Positions 51,129-59,728 of a DNA stretch of 64,000 nt are shown piece after piece. The notes under the pieces are model-generated. The model was not told the DNA's origin, ran no database searches, and saw nothing but the letters and a program-made list of their open reading frames with translations. The translations under genes and the position numbers were made by a program. Origin of the DNA: Bacteroidales bacterium (GTDB lineage: Bacteria; Bacillota; Clostridia; Lachnospirales; Lachnospiraceae). The first letter of the stretch is position 1; each line of letters starts with the position of its first letter. The DNA is taken from contig JAMPFJ010000011.1 in the NCBI GenBank assembly GCA_023664535.1, forward strand, positions 1 to 64,000. Reading direction: 5' to 3'.

Positions 51129-52868
51129 ATGGATATAGCGGTTAATGTGATTTTGGCAAAGGACGGAACGGAAATTTTGGAGATTTGCGCAAACGGCAAT
51201 GTCTATCGGATGAACAGTCTGTATCGGCCGGAAGCGGAAGCAGAAAAGTTTGCAAAGCAGTATGAGAATATGGAAAAGGAAAGTATTCTTGTTGTTTTTG
51301 GCTATGGAAACGGTATTTTTCCGAGGGCAATTATGGAGACCTGCGGTGAGGCGGCAAAGGTGATTTTTTATGAACCGGAGGAAGCCGTGCTGCGGAGCAT
51401 AAAGGATTTGCGTGAAATAGATAATGTCCTTGGCGAACGGGGATATCTGGTGACCTCCGGAAAACCACGGGAGGGCAAGCCCTATTATCCGGTGTCGGAA
51501 TTTCCCAGGCTGCTGGAGGAGCTGATTGACTATTTCAATCAGGAAAAGGTGCAGTATACGGCGCTTCCCAAATACCGGGAGATTTTTCCGGAGCAGTATG
51601 ATTATTTTGCGGAAAGGATTAATTACCAGATTCGCAGGAACCGTGCCAATGCGGCTACCGCCAGGCTGATGGGGCATGATGCGGTAGTCAACAATATTAA
51701 GAATTTGCGTTATATAGCCAAAAGCTACTGCGGGGACAGCTTTTGCGGTGTTTTTCCGGAAGATATGGCGGCAATTATTGTTTCGGCGGGGCCTTCCCTG
51801 GAAAAAAATGTTCATCTGTTAAAGCAGGCAAAGGGGCATGCGTTTATTGTATGTGTGGATTCGGCGGTCAAATATTTACTGGAAAGGGATATCGTACCGG
51901 ATATACTGGTTTCCGTAGACCCGTGCAAGCCAACGGCTTTATTTGATGACGAACGGATAAACGGAATCCCGGTTGTGGGAGGTACGGATATGAATTACCG
52001 GATTTTGGAGATGCTGCCGGAGTCAAAAATTATATTTGGCAGTGGGGAAAATACCTATATCCAAAGTCTTTATGAAGCTGCGGGACATAAGCTTGAGCAG
52101 CTGGAAAGCGGCGGTTCCGTGGCTACGCTGGCATTTTCACTATGCCGGTATTGGGGCTTTAAATGTATTATCTTAACCGGACAGGATTTAGCGCTGAAGG
52201 GACAGCAGATGTATGTCGGAAGGGAAAAGGAACTGGTGGCTCGTGGCTTCTTGTTAGAGACAGAGGATATTTATGGAAACACCGTTTATACCCTTAGGGA
52301 GTATATCGCCTACCTGAGATGGTTTGAACAGTCCGTTGCCGCCCATCCGGAAATCAGGGTAATTGATGCTACCGAGGGGGGAGCTAAGATTGAGGGAACG
52401 GAGATTATGACACTGAAAGAGGCTCTCGCCGGACAGGCGGAGGTGGAATTTGACTTCGGGGCTTGCCTTGACAGGGTGGAGCCCGCCTTTTCCCTTAGCC
52501 GGCGGGAAACGGTATGGCAGCGGATACAGGACAGTAAACAGAACTTATACCGTTTAAAGGAGAAACTGAAGGAGGGAATCTCTCTTGCCGGACAGGGGTT
52601 AAAGCTTGCTGAAAAAGGGGTAAATTCATCCCGGGAATATTCGTCGATTAATCAGCAAATCCAGGAAATTTGCGAATTTTATAATGCGCTGGAGGAGGAT
52701 TTTTTTATCCAGCGGGAAATTGATGCATCAAATTTGGAATTGTTTATAGGGCTGTTTGAGCAGAAGGGACAGGTTTTGCCGGCAGAGCGGTATAAAAAGC
52801 TGAAAATTTATTTTGAGCTTCTGCTGGAGGCTGCAGAGGCGGTATGTGTTGTCTGGGACGGGCTTTAA
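51129..52868 (+). CDS. Motility-associated glycosyltransferase Maf (DUF115), second copy
   Basis: A 579-aa paralogue of the first Maf protein. The core is intact: AAIIVSAGPSLEKNVHLLKQAKGHAFIVCVDSAVKYLLERDIVPDILVSVDPCKPT, LESGGSVATLAFSLCRYWGFKCIILTGQDLALKGQQMYVG and IDATEGGAKIEGTEIMTLKEAL. Two Maf proteins in one locus are common where flagellin carries more than one glycan, or where each Maf serves a different flagellin; both flagellins of this genome segment are candidates. It is followed by the TPR/alkaline-phosphatase-superfamily gene after ~50 bases. Confidence 0.9.
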   Translation: MDIAVNVILAKDGTEILEICANGNVYRMNSLYRPEAEAEKFAKQYENMEKESILVVFGYGNGIFPRAIMETCGEAAKVIFYEPEEAVLRSIKDLREIDNVLGERGYLVTSGKPREGKPYYPVSEFPRLLEELIDYFNQEKVQYTALPKYREIFPEQYDYFAERINYQIRRNRANAATARLMGHDAVVNNIKNLRYIAKSYCGDSFCGVFPEDMAAIIVSAGPSLEKNVHLLKQAKGHAFIVCVDSAVKYLLERDIVPDILVSVDPCKPTALFDDERINGIPVVGGTDMNYRILEMLPESKIIFGSGENTYIQSLYEAAGHKLEQLESGGSVATLAFSLCRYWGFKCIILTGQDLALKGQQMYVGREKELVARGFLLETEDIYGNTVYTLREYIAYLRWFEQSVAAHPEIRVIDATEGGAKIEGTEIMTLKEALAGQAEVEFDFGACLDRVEPAFSLSRRETVWQRIQDSKQNLYRLKEKLKEGISLAGQGLKLAEKGVNSSREYSSINQQIQEICEFYNALEEDFFIQREIDASNLELFIGLFEQKGQVLPAERYKKLKIYFELLLEAAEAVCVVWDGL

Positions 52869-52921
52869 GCAGGGAAGTGCTGTGCGGATACAGTTTTCGG
52901 AGATTATGATAAAGGAAAGGA

Positions 52922-55000
52922 ATGAATGGGATGAGCGGAATAAAAGAGCGGATAGAAGCCTGTCTGGCAAACGGAGAGGTAGAAGAGGGAACAGAATTAG
53001 TCAATCAGTATGAAAAGGAATGCCCCGACGATATTGATTTACTGTCCATGAAAATGAGCCTGCATATACTGGGGGGGGGTATAGAAGAGGCGGAAGCCCT
53101 GGCTTTGCAGGGAGTACGGCGGCTGCCGTTAAACGGGGATATGTACTATAATCTGGCATATATCAAGGAGATAACGGAGCAATGGATGGATGCCTATATC
53201 AATTATTATAAAGCGGGAGTGCTGTATAGTTACGGCAAGGATGCAAAGCTTGAAGAATTACAGATAAGGGAAAAAACGGAAGAGGCATTAAATAAATTTG
53301 TGGAGCAGGCAAACGCATTTACTGAACATGAGCAGTTTCTGGAAAAAGAAGAGCAATTAACTATGCTGGAGATGATGGAAAGAAACCAGTTTGGTTTCAG
53401 TGAAACCGCATTTCGTGATTATGAGCAGATAGTCGGAAAGTATTATTATGAGAGCCAATACAGCAGAAGGTTTGTCGGAGTGTTTAAGGACCAGTTCCTG
53501 TCCAAGTTTTCGGGAAAACAATATGGGCATGAAAATATGGATGTCATTCATTTAAAGGCGGAATTTTTGGAGGCTCATGAGATAGAAAAGGGACAAATGA
53601 TTCATATTGCGGATGCAAAAAACATAGCCGGGGATACGGAGTATCTGGTGCCGATTGCCGGCAGTGAGGCGGTGACCGTGTATACATTTGAAGAGAGCGG
53701 GAAGCGGCAGACGGTTGTACAGCATTTACCCAATCATTTTAACTATTACCGCGTGAAAAATAACACAAAGTTCATTTCTTCAAATAAATGTTATCTGGGT
53801 AACCCGATTCCCCTGCGGTACGATTCCTCCAAAAAACGGCTGGTGCTGAATATATTTGTGGACGGATTGGCGCAGTGTATTTTACAGGGGGAAGATTTTC
53901 AACAATATATGCCCTATACATATGAATATTTTAAAAAGGGTACGATTTGCAGCCGGGCATATAATACGGCGGAATGGACCTATCCAAGTATTGTCAATTA
54001 TGTAACCGGTCTGGATACCACCCATCATATGCTGTTCCATAATACACTGGATTGTGCAATGCCGCTGGATACGCCGACTTTGGCGGAATATTTCCACAAG
54101 GACGGATATTATACGGCAAACTTTTCCGGAAACTGGCGGATTATTCCGGCGTATGGACATGCCAGAGGATACGACCGGTTTGTTTACCAGCACCAGAAGG
54201 TGGGCTTTAAGGTACATGAAATGATTGGCGATACCCTGAACCATTTGGAGGCGTTTAAGGAGATAAACCAGTATCTCTGGATATGCATCGGTGATTTGCA
54301 TGATATAGCGGACCAGGATGATTTGCCGGCAGACGTACAAAAGGATTTGCCGTTGGAGCTGCGAACCTATGAAAGTAAGGGCGAGACTTCGGTAAAGCAG
54401 AGCTATAGCCGGAACAAGGCGGAGATGTATATTCAGGAGGCAAAGCATATTGACCGCTGGCTGAGATACCTGTATTTATTTTTGGAGGAGAATTATCAGG
54501 AGGAGGAAATTGTGGTATCCTTATTCTCCGACCACGGGCAGGGATATCTGGTTCAGGGAGACACACATTTTCTTTCCAAGGAACGCTCCAACGTAGCATT
54601 TATGTTCCGGGGTGGTATCGCAGACGGAAAAGGTGTTGTAGATGAGGTGGTCTCCGCCAGTGATTACAGTAATATCATGCGGAAACTGGCAGGGGTGAAC
54701 GGTCCGGAGGTACCGACAGACGGAAGGCTGCCCAAGGTGTTCGGGGGAAACAGTGAACGGGAGTATGCATTGACAGAGAGCATACATCCCAATGATTTCT
54801 ATCAGGCGGCCATCTTTGCAAAGGAAGAAACCTTCTTTTTTGTCAATCCCTCTCCGGTGAAGGATGACGGCAGATTTGAGCTGGCAGAGTATGAATATTG
54901 GTTAGAGGATATGGAAGGGAATAAAATTGCCGACGATGAACGGTGTAAAGCCTGGCTGGATATCATTTTAAAGCACATTGCGCCGATTTTGGTTTATTGA
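52922..55000 (+). CDS. TPR plus alkaline-phosphatase-superfamily protein with in-frame G9 tract
   Basis: This 692-aa protein has no signal peptide or membrane helix and so should be cytosolic. Residues ~1-105 contain TPR-like helix pairs. Residues ~300-600 follow the alkaline phosphatase/sulfatase fold: metal ligand Asp314 in LNIFVDGLAQ, probable nucleophile Thr353 in EWTYPSIVNYVTGL, Asp537-His538 in LFSDHGQGY, and His549 in GDTHFLS. A Thr nucleophile suits phospho- or phosphonotransferases (LTA synthase, phosphoethanolamine transferase type) rather than sulfatases. Its end overlaps the convergent phosphonopyruvate decarboxylase gene by 7 bases. I infer it attaches or removes a phospho/phosphono group on the flagellar glycan. 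Nine Gs at codons ~50-53 make the frame prone to slippage. Confidence 0.7.
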   Translation: MNGMSGIKERIEACLANGEVEEGTELVNQYEKECPDDIDLLSMKMSLHILGGGIEEAEALALQGVRRLPLNGDMYYNLAYIKEITEQWMDAYINYYKAGVLYSYGKDAKLEELQIREKTEEALNKFVEQANAFTEHEQFLEKEEQLTMLEMMERNQFGFSETAFRDYEQIVGKYYYESQYSRRFVGVFKDQFLSKFSGKQYGHENMDVIHLKAEFLEAHEIEKGQMIHIADAKNIAGDTEYLVPIAGSEAVTVYTFEESGKRQTVVQHLPNHFNYYRVKNNTKFISSNKCYLGNPIPLRYDSSKKRLVLNIFVDGLAQCILQGEDFQQYMPYTYEYFKKGTICSRAYNTAEWTYPSIVNYVTGLDTTHHMLFHNTLDCAMPLDTPTLAEYFHKDGYYTANFSGNWRIIPAYGHARGYDRFVYQHQKVGFKVHEMIGDTLNHLEAFKEINQYLWICIGDLHDIADQDDLPADVQKDLPLELRTYESKGETSVKQSYSRNKAEMYIQEAKHIDRWLRYLYLFLEENYQEEEIVVSLFSDHGQGYLVQGDTHFLSKERSNVAFMFRGGIADGKGVVDEVVSASDYSNIMRKLAGVNGPEVPTDGRLPKVFGGNSEREYALTESIHPNDFYQAAIFAKEETFFFVNPSPVKDDGRFELAEYEYWLEDMEGNKIADDERCKAWLDIILKHIAPILVY
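53071..53079 (+). repeat. G9 homopolymer within a coding region (candidate phase-variation tract)
   Basis: Nine consecutive Gs encode the end of Leu and three Gly codons near residue 51. Loss of one G would put TAG two codons after the tract; gain of one would reach TAA about 30 codons later. It is the longest G run I noticed in the window, and the gene lies in a flagellar glycosylation locus. As given, the frame is open (ON). Confidence 0.75.
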
Positions 55001-56115
55001 TTCCTGAGGAACTGCATAAAGCTTTCCTTATTGTCCAGTGCGGTTGTTGTCGGTCTGCCGAGATTTTCCCTTGCGCCGATAGAGCATTTTACTTCAATCA
55101 GGCTAAGGGAGTTTTGCATTTTGGCATGCCAAAGCGCATGGTCTAATTCTTCCGGGGTGCTTACGCTTACGGCAGCGGGATATCCGCATGCTTTGGCAAT
55201 GGAGACCAAATCAATTTCGGCGGCTACCGTGGGCATTCCGCCGACAGTCTCGTGGGCACCGTTATTGATTATCACATGAACCAGGTTTTTCGGATGCTGG
55301 GCGCCGATAACTGCCAGGGCGCCCATATGCATGAGTGCGGCGCCGTCGCCGTCGATGCACCAGACTCGTGTATCCGGTTTATGGACGGCAACTCCCAGTG
55401 CAATGGAGGAGGCGTGTCCCATAGAGCCTACCGTCAAAAAATCATATTTATGGCTCTGCCCTTTTTCCTCCCGGATTTCAAAAAGCTCCCGGCTTGCTTT
55501 TCCTGTTGTAGAGATAACCGGGTCTTCACCGGCTGCATTGACAATGTGGCGGATAATGTCTTCCCGTACCATCGGATTGTTATTTCGGTATTCTGTTTTT
55601 TCCCCATAGGAAAGCGCTCCTTTTCTGATGACAAAGGCAACGTTTCTGCCGGCAGCAAGGGCGGTTTTAAATTCGTTCATTGCAGAGGATACCTCTTCAT
55701 CCGTGGTATCCTTTCCAATGATAAAGGCTTGAATCCCCATAGCTTCCAAAAGGGTTAAGGTGATTTCACCCTGATAAATATGCTGCGGCTCGTCATGGAT
55801 TCCCGGTTCTCCCCGCCAGCCGATAATAAAGATAACCGGTATGGCATATACTTTATCATTCAGTAAAGAAGCAGCCGGATTGATGATATTGCCCTCGCCG
55901 CTGTTTTGCATATAGACTACGGGAACCCTGCCTGTTGCCAGATGGTATCCTGCCGCCAATGCGGTACAGTTTCCCTCGTTTGCAGCAATGACATGATGCT
56001 TTGGATTTATGCCGTAATAATCCATCAGATAGTCGCATAAAGCCTTTAACTGGGAATCCGGTACTCCCGTGTAAAAGTCCGCACCGATTAATTCAACTAA
56101 TTTTTCTGCTTTCAT
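54994..56115 (-). CDS. aepY: Phosphonopyruvate decarboxylase
   Basis: A 373-aa thiamine diphosphate enzyme that converts phosphonopyruvate to phosphonoacetaldehyde and CO2, the step that pulls the unfavourable PEP mutase reaction forward. The N-terminal half has LIGADFYTGVPDSQLKALCDYL and HVIAANEGNCTALAAGYHLATG (the cofactor-activating Glu region). The C-terminal half has the ThDP/Mg motif WCIDGDGAALMHMGALAVIGAQHPKNLVHVIINNGAHETVGG (GDG to NN spacing, abbreviated here as one block). Its length matches the family. It abuts the dehydrogenase gene (stop next to start), so it is co-transcribed with the PEP mutase gene upstream. Confidence 0.95.
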   Translation of the reverse strand: MKAEKLVELIGADFYTGVPDSQLKALCDYLMDYYGINPKHHVIAANEGNCTALAAGYHLATGRVPVVYMQNSGEGNIINPAASLLNDKVYAIPVIFIIGWRGEPGIHDEPQHIYQGEITLTLLEAMGIQAFIIGKDTTDEEVSSAMNEFKTALAAGRNVAFVIRKGALSYGEKTEYRNNNPMVREDIIRHIVNAAGEDPVISTTGKASRELFEIREEKGQSHKYDFLTVGSMGHASSIALGVAVHKPDTRVWCIDGDGAALMHMGALAVIGAQHPKNLVHVIINNGAHETVGGMPTVAAEIDLVSIAKACGYPAAVSVSTPEELDHALWHAKMQNSLSLIEVKCSIGARENLGRPTTTALDNKESFMQFLRNQ

Positions 56116-57243
56116 TTATTCTTCCTTTCCGAGTATCTGGTGGTATAAACTATCCAGAGTGTCTTCATCTAATTTAATCGGATTATTTTTTAACCGTTCC
56201 GGGTTCACGGAACGCTTTAACAAATCAAAATCTGCCGGGTCTGCTGTTGGAGCGGGAAGCTTAAGCTCTGTTAAAATATGCCGGAATAAATCCATAGCGG
56301 CTTCGGCACAGTCGCAATGCATTACGTTTGCAAGCTCATCAAATACAGAGGTCAAATATTCGGCTCCTCTCGAATCCGTACAGAGATTTACATGATACAG
56401 CATATATTTCCAAAGGGGTCCGACGCAAAGCGCCGCAGCGTGGCCGTGGGCAATTCCGTAAAGAGTGGTAAGCTTATAACACATGGCATGTCCTGCGGTG
56501 GTTGCGGCAATATTTATTGCTTTTCCCGCATAATTGGCGGCATAAAGCATGGCTTCGTTGCCGGCATCCTGATTGGATAAATACGCGTCCCGGTTATCCA
56601 GAATCAGTTGTATCGCTTTACCGGCACAGCGTTTACTCTCGTCTGTAGAGTGAACTGACCAGAAGGATTCGACTGCATGGCAGAAAGCGTCCATCATAGT
56701 TGCCTTTTTCTGGTATAAGGGCAGGGTTTTTAATAACGACGCATCCATTAAAACTGCGGACGGAACGGCGCTGTCATCCGATACGGACTGTTTTTCCCCC
56801 TGATGGTAAATGACGGCAAATTTTGTGGCTTCACTTCCGGTACCGCTGGTGGTGGGTACGGCGGCAAGCAGGATATCGTTGGGGACAATGGACTGCTCCA
56901 AATAAGGAATATGGGAATCCATATTGGCATAAAGCTTGATGCATTTGGCGACATCCATTGCGCTTCCGCCGCCCACGGCAATAATACCGTCGCAATGACT
57001 GGCATGAAACAGCCGGACGCCCTTTACTACCGATTCATATTGGGGATTTGGTTCAAAATCGGAAAAACGGGTTACGGTTATTCCGGACTGTTTTTCCCAT
57101 GTAGAAAAATATTCCTTTATCGGCAGGGTGTCAAAGGATGCACCGCAGACCAAAAGAATATTTTTTAAACGGTTTTCCAGCAGGTAACGGTGCAGTCCGG
57201 CATACCCGTTATCGGCATACAGTATTTTCTGTTCCACAGACAT
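56116..57243 (-). CDS. Iron-containing alcohol dehydrogenase, probable phosphonoacetaldehyde reductase
   Basis: A 375-aa group III metal-dependent dehydrogenase with the NAD(P) loop IIAVGGGSAMDVAKCIK, PTTSGTGSEATKFAVI, and metal-site histidines in MDAFCHAVESFWS and TTLYGIAHGHAAALCVGPLW. Placed between PEP mutase and phosphonopyruvate decarboxylase genes, it should reduce phosphonoacetaldehyde to 2-hydroxyethylphosphonate, as PhpC, FomC and DhpG do in antibiotic pathways. No aminotransferase for 2-aminoethylphosphonate is present. The specific substrate is inferred from context. Confidence 0.88.
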   Translation of the reverse strand: MSVEQKILYADNGYAGLHRYLLENRLKNILLVCGASFDTLPIKEYFSTWEKQSGITVTRFSDFEPNPQYESVVKGVRLFHASHCDGIIAVGGGSAMDVAKCIKLYANMDSHIPYLEQSIVPNDILLAAVPTTSGTGSEATKFAVIYHQGEKQSVSDDSAVPSAVLMDASLLKTLPLYQKKATMMDAFCHAVESFWSVHSTDESKRCAGKAIQLILDNRDAYLSNQDAGNEAMLYAANYAGKAINIAATTAGHAMCYKLTTLYGIAHGHAAALCVGPLWKYMLYHVNLCTDSRGAEYLTSVFDELANVMHCDCAEAAMDLFRHILTELKLPAPTADPADFDLLKRSVNPERLKNNPIKLDEDTLDSLYHQILGKEE

Positions 57244-57271
57244 ACGCTCCTTTCGGTCTTAAATTTCCCAC

Positions 57272-57286
57272 AGGAAATTGCGAAAT
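57272..57286 (+). repeat. Possible degenerate solo copy of the element terminal repeat
   Basis: AGGAAATTGCGAAAT matches 13 of 15 bases of the terminal repeat of the flgL-fliW element and falls in the spacer between the dehydrogenase and PEP mutase genes. It may be chance. Confidence 0.3.
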
Positions 57287-57291
57287 GCTAT

Positions 57292-59304
57292 TTAAAGCTC
57301 CTCCGGAATTAAGGTAATGATTTCTTTAAACGGCATGCATATATCATCGCATTCCTTTGCCCGATGATGCTCCAATATGGTTTTTGCGGCGTTCTGCATT
57401 GCCGGAAATCCTGTCCGGGTAAGCTGGTTGGCATAGATAACCACATTTACTCCCCGTTTTTTAAATTCCTCTTCCGTAACGGCATTAAACGTGGTGGGGA
57501 CAACGACCACAGGGGTTTCGGTATCCCGGTCACGGAATTTTTCTACAAAGGTAAAGATTTCCTCCGGCTCTTTTTTCCGGCTGTGAATCATGATGGCATC
57601 TGCACCTGCTTCCGTATAGGCAAAGGCGCGGGTAAGGGCATCCTCCATGCCCTGTTCAAGAATTAAACTCTCGATGCGGGCGCATATCATGAAATCCTTT
57701 GTTTTTTGGGCGTGTTTTCCCGCTTTGATTTTTTCGCAGAAATGTTCAACGGAATCCTGTGTCTGCACTACCTCTGCCCCAAAGAGCGAATTTTTCTTGA
57801 GTCCGGTCTTATCTTCTATAATTATCATGGATACTCCCATGCGCTCCAATGTGCGGACGGTATAGACAAAATGCTCCGTTAGTCCGCCGGTATCGCCGTC
57901 AAAAATAATCGGTTTTGTGGTAACCTCCATAATATCGTCAATGGTGCGGAAACGGGAAGTCATGTCCACTAACTCGATGTCCGGTTTTCCCTTTGCTGTA
58001 GAGTCGCACAGGGAGCTTATCCACATGGCGTCAAACTGGTGTGCTTCACCCTGCTCATAGACGACGGTTTTTTCCGCAATCAATCCGGTGAGACCGCTAT
58101 GCGCTTCAAGTGCGGTGATTAACCCTTTTAACGCCAGAGATTTTTTCAGACGTGCTCTTCGCATATCCGGCAGGGATAATTCTGCCCTGGCCCGGTTTTC
58201 CAATACCCGGAATTTTTCATCCGCAGAATAGGGATACTCTACAAGCTTGCCGCCGTATGTGGCGAGCGTAGAAACTACCTCGTCCCGGATTGGTTTTTGG
58301 AAGCCGGTTACCCAGTCGTTGCCGTGTACCACATAGTCCGGTCGGTATTTCTCAATATTTTCCCGGTAACTCAGGGTATTCTGCTCCACTACCCGGTAAA
58401 CGCCTGCGATATTTTCAAACATAATTTTTCTCTCTTCAAAGGGGAGCAGCGGATACCGCTTGTAACTAATTACCGCTTCATCGGACAGGACGCCGATAAT
58501 CAGCTTCCCGAGTTTTTTCGCCTTTTGAATAATGGAGATATGACCGCCGTGCAGCATATCCGTGGAAAAGCTCATGTATACCAGCCGGGACTCAATCTCA
58601 TGTAATTTGTTTGAGACTACGGCTAAATCTTCCGGATTGTCAATTTCGCTGCAAAGCAGATTCTTTACATCCAGCGGATAAAGCGCACATTGGTCGGATA
58701 CCGTATTGAACGCATTTTCCGCATAGCATCCGGTGTTTTCGTTTTCACAGAAGGTAACAATGGAATCCAGCCAGACAAGCCAGTCCTTTTTTAACAGCTT
58801 ATAAAATGGCTGCGCAGGCATTGCCTCATTAAAAAATTCAATGCCGATTTGCCGGATTTTTCCCGATTGGATTACCGCCTTAAAATCCTTTTGGGGCAGT
58901 GGAAGCGTAGAGCTTACCGATATACAACTGGTTTCGTGGTTTAACAGAGCTTCCAGTACCTCATATTCAAAAACCAAATCACCGTGGAGAAGCAGGATAT
59001 CATCCTCCAGATATTCCCTTGCGCAGTAGATGGAGTAGATATAATTGGTATGCTGATAGAGTGGATTTTTTACGAATTTTATGTCCAAAGGCAGGTCAAG
59101 ATTCAGACAATAATTGACTAATACATCATCAAAGGCGCCGGTGGTCATAATTACAGTGTCTATGCCTGCCTCTGCCAGCATGGTCAGCTGCCGGCTGAGG
59201 ATGGTTTCCGTATTTGATATTTCCGTCATGCATTTCGGGTGTTCAGAGGTTAGAACTCCCATTCGTGTTCCTGTTCCTGAATTTAATATAAGTGCCTTCA
59301 TCAT
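57292..59304 (-). CDS. aepX: Nucleotidyltransferase/cytidylyltransferase/PEP mutase fusion
   Basis: A 670-aa protein in three parts. Residues ~1-230: a sugar-phosphate-type nucleotidyltransferase (MKALILNSGTGTRMGVLTSEHPKCMTEI). Residues ~238-370: a TagD-like cytidylyltransferase fold (MLHGGHISIIQKAKKLGKLIIGVLSDEAV, KYRPDYVVHGNDW). Residues ~385-670: PEP phosphomutase with the defining EDKTGLKKNS near residue 497 and FDGDTGG before it. The mutase makes phosphonopyruvate from PEP, forming the C-P bond. The middle domain is often fused to PEP mutases; the extra N-terminal domain likely makes a CMP- or NDP-activated phosphonate, as LicC- and PntC-type enzymes do. It is the first gene of the minus-strand operon. 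Confidence 0.92.
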   Translation of the reverse strand: MMKALILNSGTGTRMGVLTSEHPKCMTEISNTETILSRQLTMLAEAGIDTVIMTTGAFDDVLVNYCLNLDLPLDIKFVKNPLYQHTNYIYSIYCAREYLEDDILLLHGDLVFEYEVLEALLNHETSCISVSSTLPLPQKDFKAVIQSGKIRQIGIEFFNEAMPAQPFYKLLKKDWLVWLDSIVTFCENENTGCYAENAFNTVSDQCALYPLDVKNLLCSEIDNPEDLAVVSNKLHEIESRLVYMSFSTDMLHGGHISIIQKAKKLGKLIIGVLSDEAVISYKRYPLLPFEERKIMFENIAGVYRVVEQNTLSYRENIEKYRPDYVVHGNDWVTGFQKPIRDEVVSTLATYGGKLVEYPYSADEKFRVLENRARAELSLPDMRRARLKKSLALKGLITALEAHSGLTGLIAEKTVVYEQGEAHQFDAMWISSLCDSTAKGKPDIELVDMTSRFRTIDDIMEVTTKPIIFDGDTGGLTEHFVYTVRTLERMGVSMIIIEDKTGLKKNSLFGAEVVQTQDSVEHFCEKIKAGKHAQKTKDFMICARIESLILEQGMEDALTRAFAYTEAGADAIMIHSRKKEPEEIFTFVEKFRDRDTETPVVVVPTTFNAVTEEEFKKRGVNVVIYANQLTRTGFPAMQNAAKTILEHHRAKECDDICMPFKEIITLIPEEL

Positions 59305-59339
59305 TTATCCTCCCCAAAATATTTACGCTGGATTATTTT

Positions 59340-59618
59340 TTATTGTATTGAAGAATTTTTTTTGATATCCCTATTATACCCCGGATTGATGTTATATACA
59401 ATACACGTTAAATCAAGTGCATGCTGATTTTCCCTGTGCTCGTATGCATCCGATAAATGCATGACCTCTTTTGCCGGGCGGCTTTCTGTTCCATTATAGA
59501 ATACCACAAATTTTGGCGTTGGGACAGGGATTTGTTTCCGTCCAAACAAATTCCAAAATGTTAAAGCAGGAAAGGGCTTGTGGGATAATAAGATTTTAGG
59601 TATAGTAAAGATAGTCAA
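59340..59618 (-). pseudogene. Remnant of an Rpn-type (PD-(D/E)XK) nuclease/transposase gene
   Basis: Minus-strand translation contains KFVVFYNGTESRPAKEVMHLSDAYEHRENQHALDLTCIVYNINPGYN, which resembles the central stretch of Rpn/PD-(D/E)XK transposase-like proteins common in Lachnospiraceae (a FYNG-x-P then LSDA and V-NIN-G-N pattern). Only about 60 of some 300 residues remain, with unrelated ends, so it is a decayed fragment. The 424-base gap around it holds no intact gene. The resemblance is from memory of the family and needs a database search. Confidence 0.5.
59373..59401 (-). promoter_or_regulatory. Sigma-A-type promoter for the phosphonate operon
   Basis: On the minus strand TTGTAT, a 17-base spacer and TATAAT lie ~70 bases before the PEP mutase start. 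The match to the vegetative consensus is good and it lies inside the Rpn-gene remnant. Confidence 0.6.
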
Positions 59619-59728
59619 TAGAGAGATACTTAAATGTATAAATTGCAGTTTTTATATAAACATTTGAAAACGTACTTAAAAGCTGCGACACTGCGCTGAA
59701 TAATATAAGACGAGTTGGAGGCGAATAG

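Noticed and set aside
52379..52384. Second phase-variable G tract in the second maf gene
   Set aside because: Only six Gs, too short to be expected to slip at notable rates.
52922..55000. Sulfatase
   Set aside because: The nucleophile position reads Thr in TYPS rather than the Cys/Ser-x-Pro-x-Arg motif needed for formylglycine.
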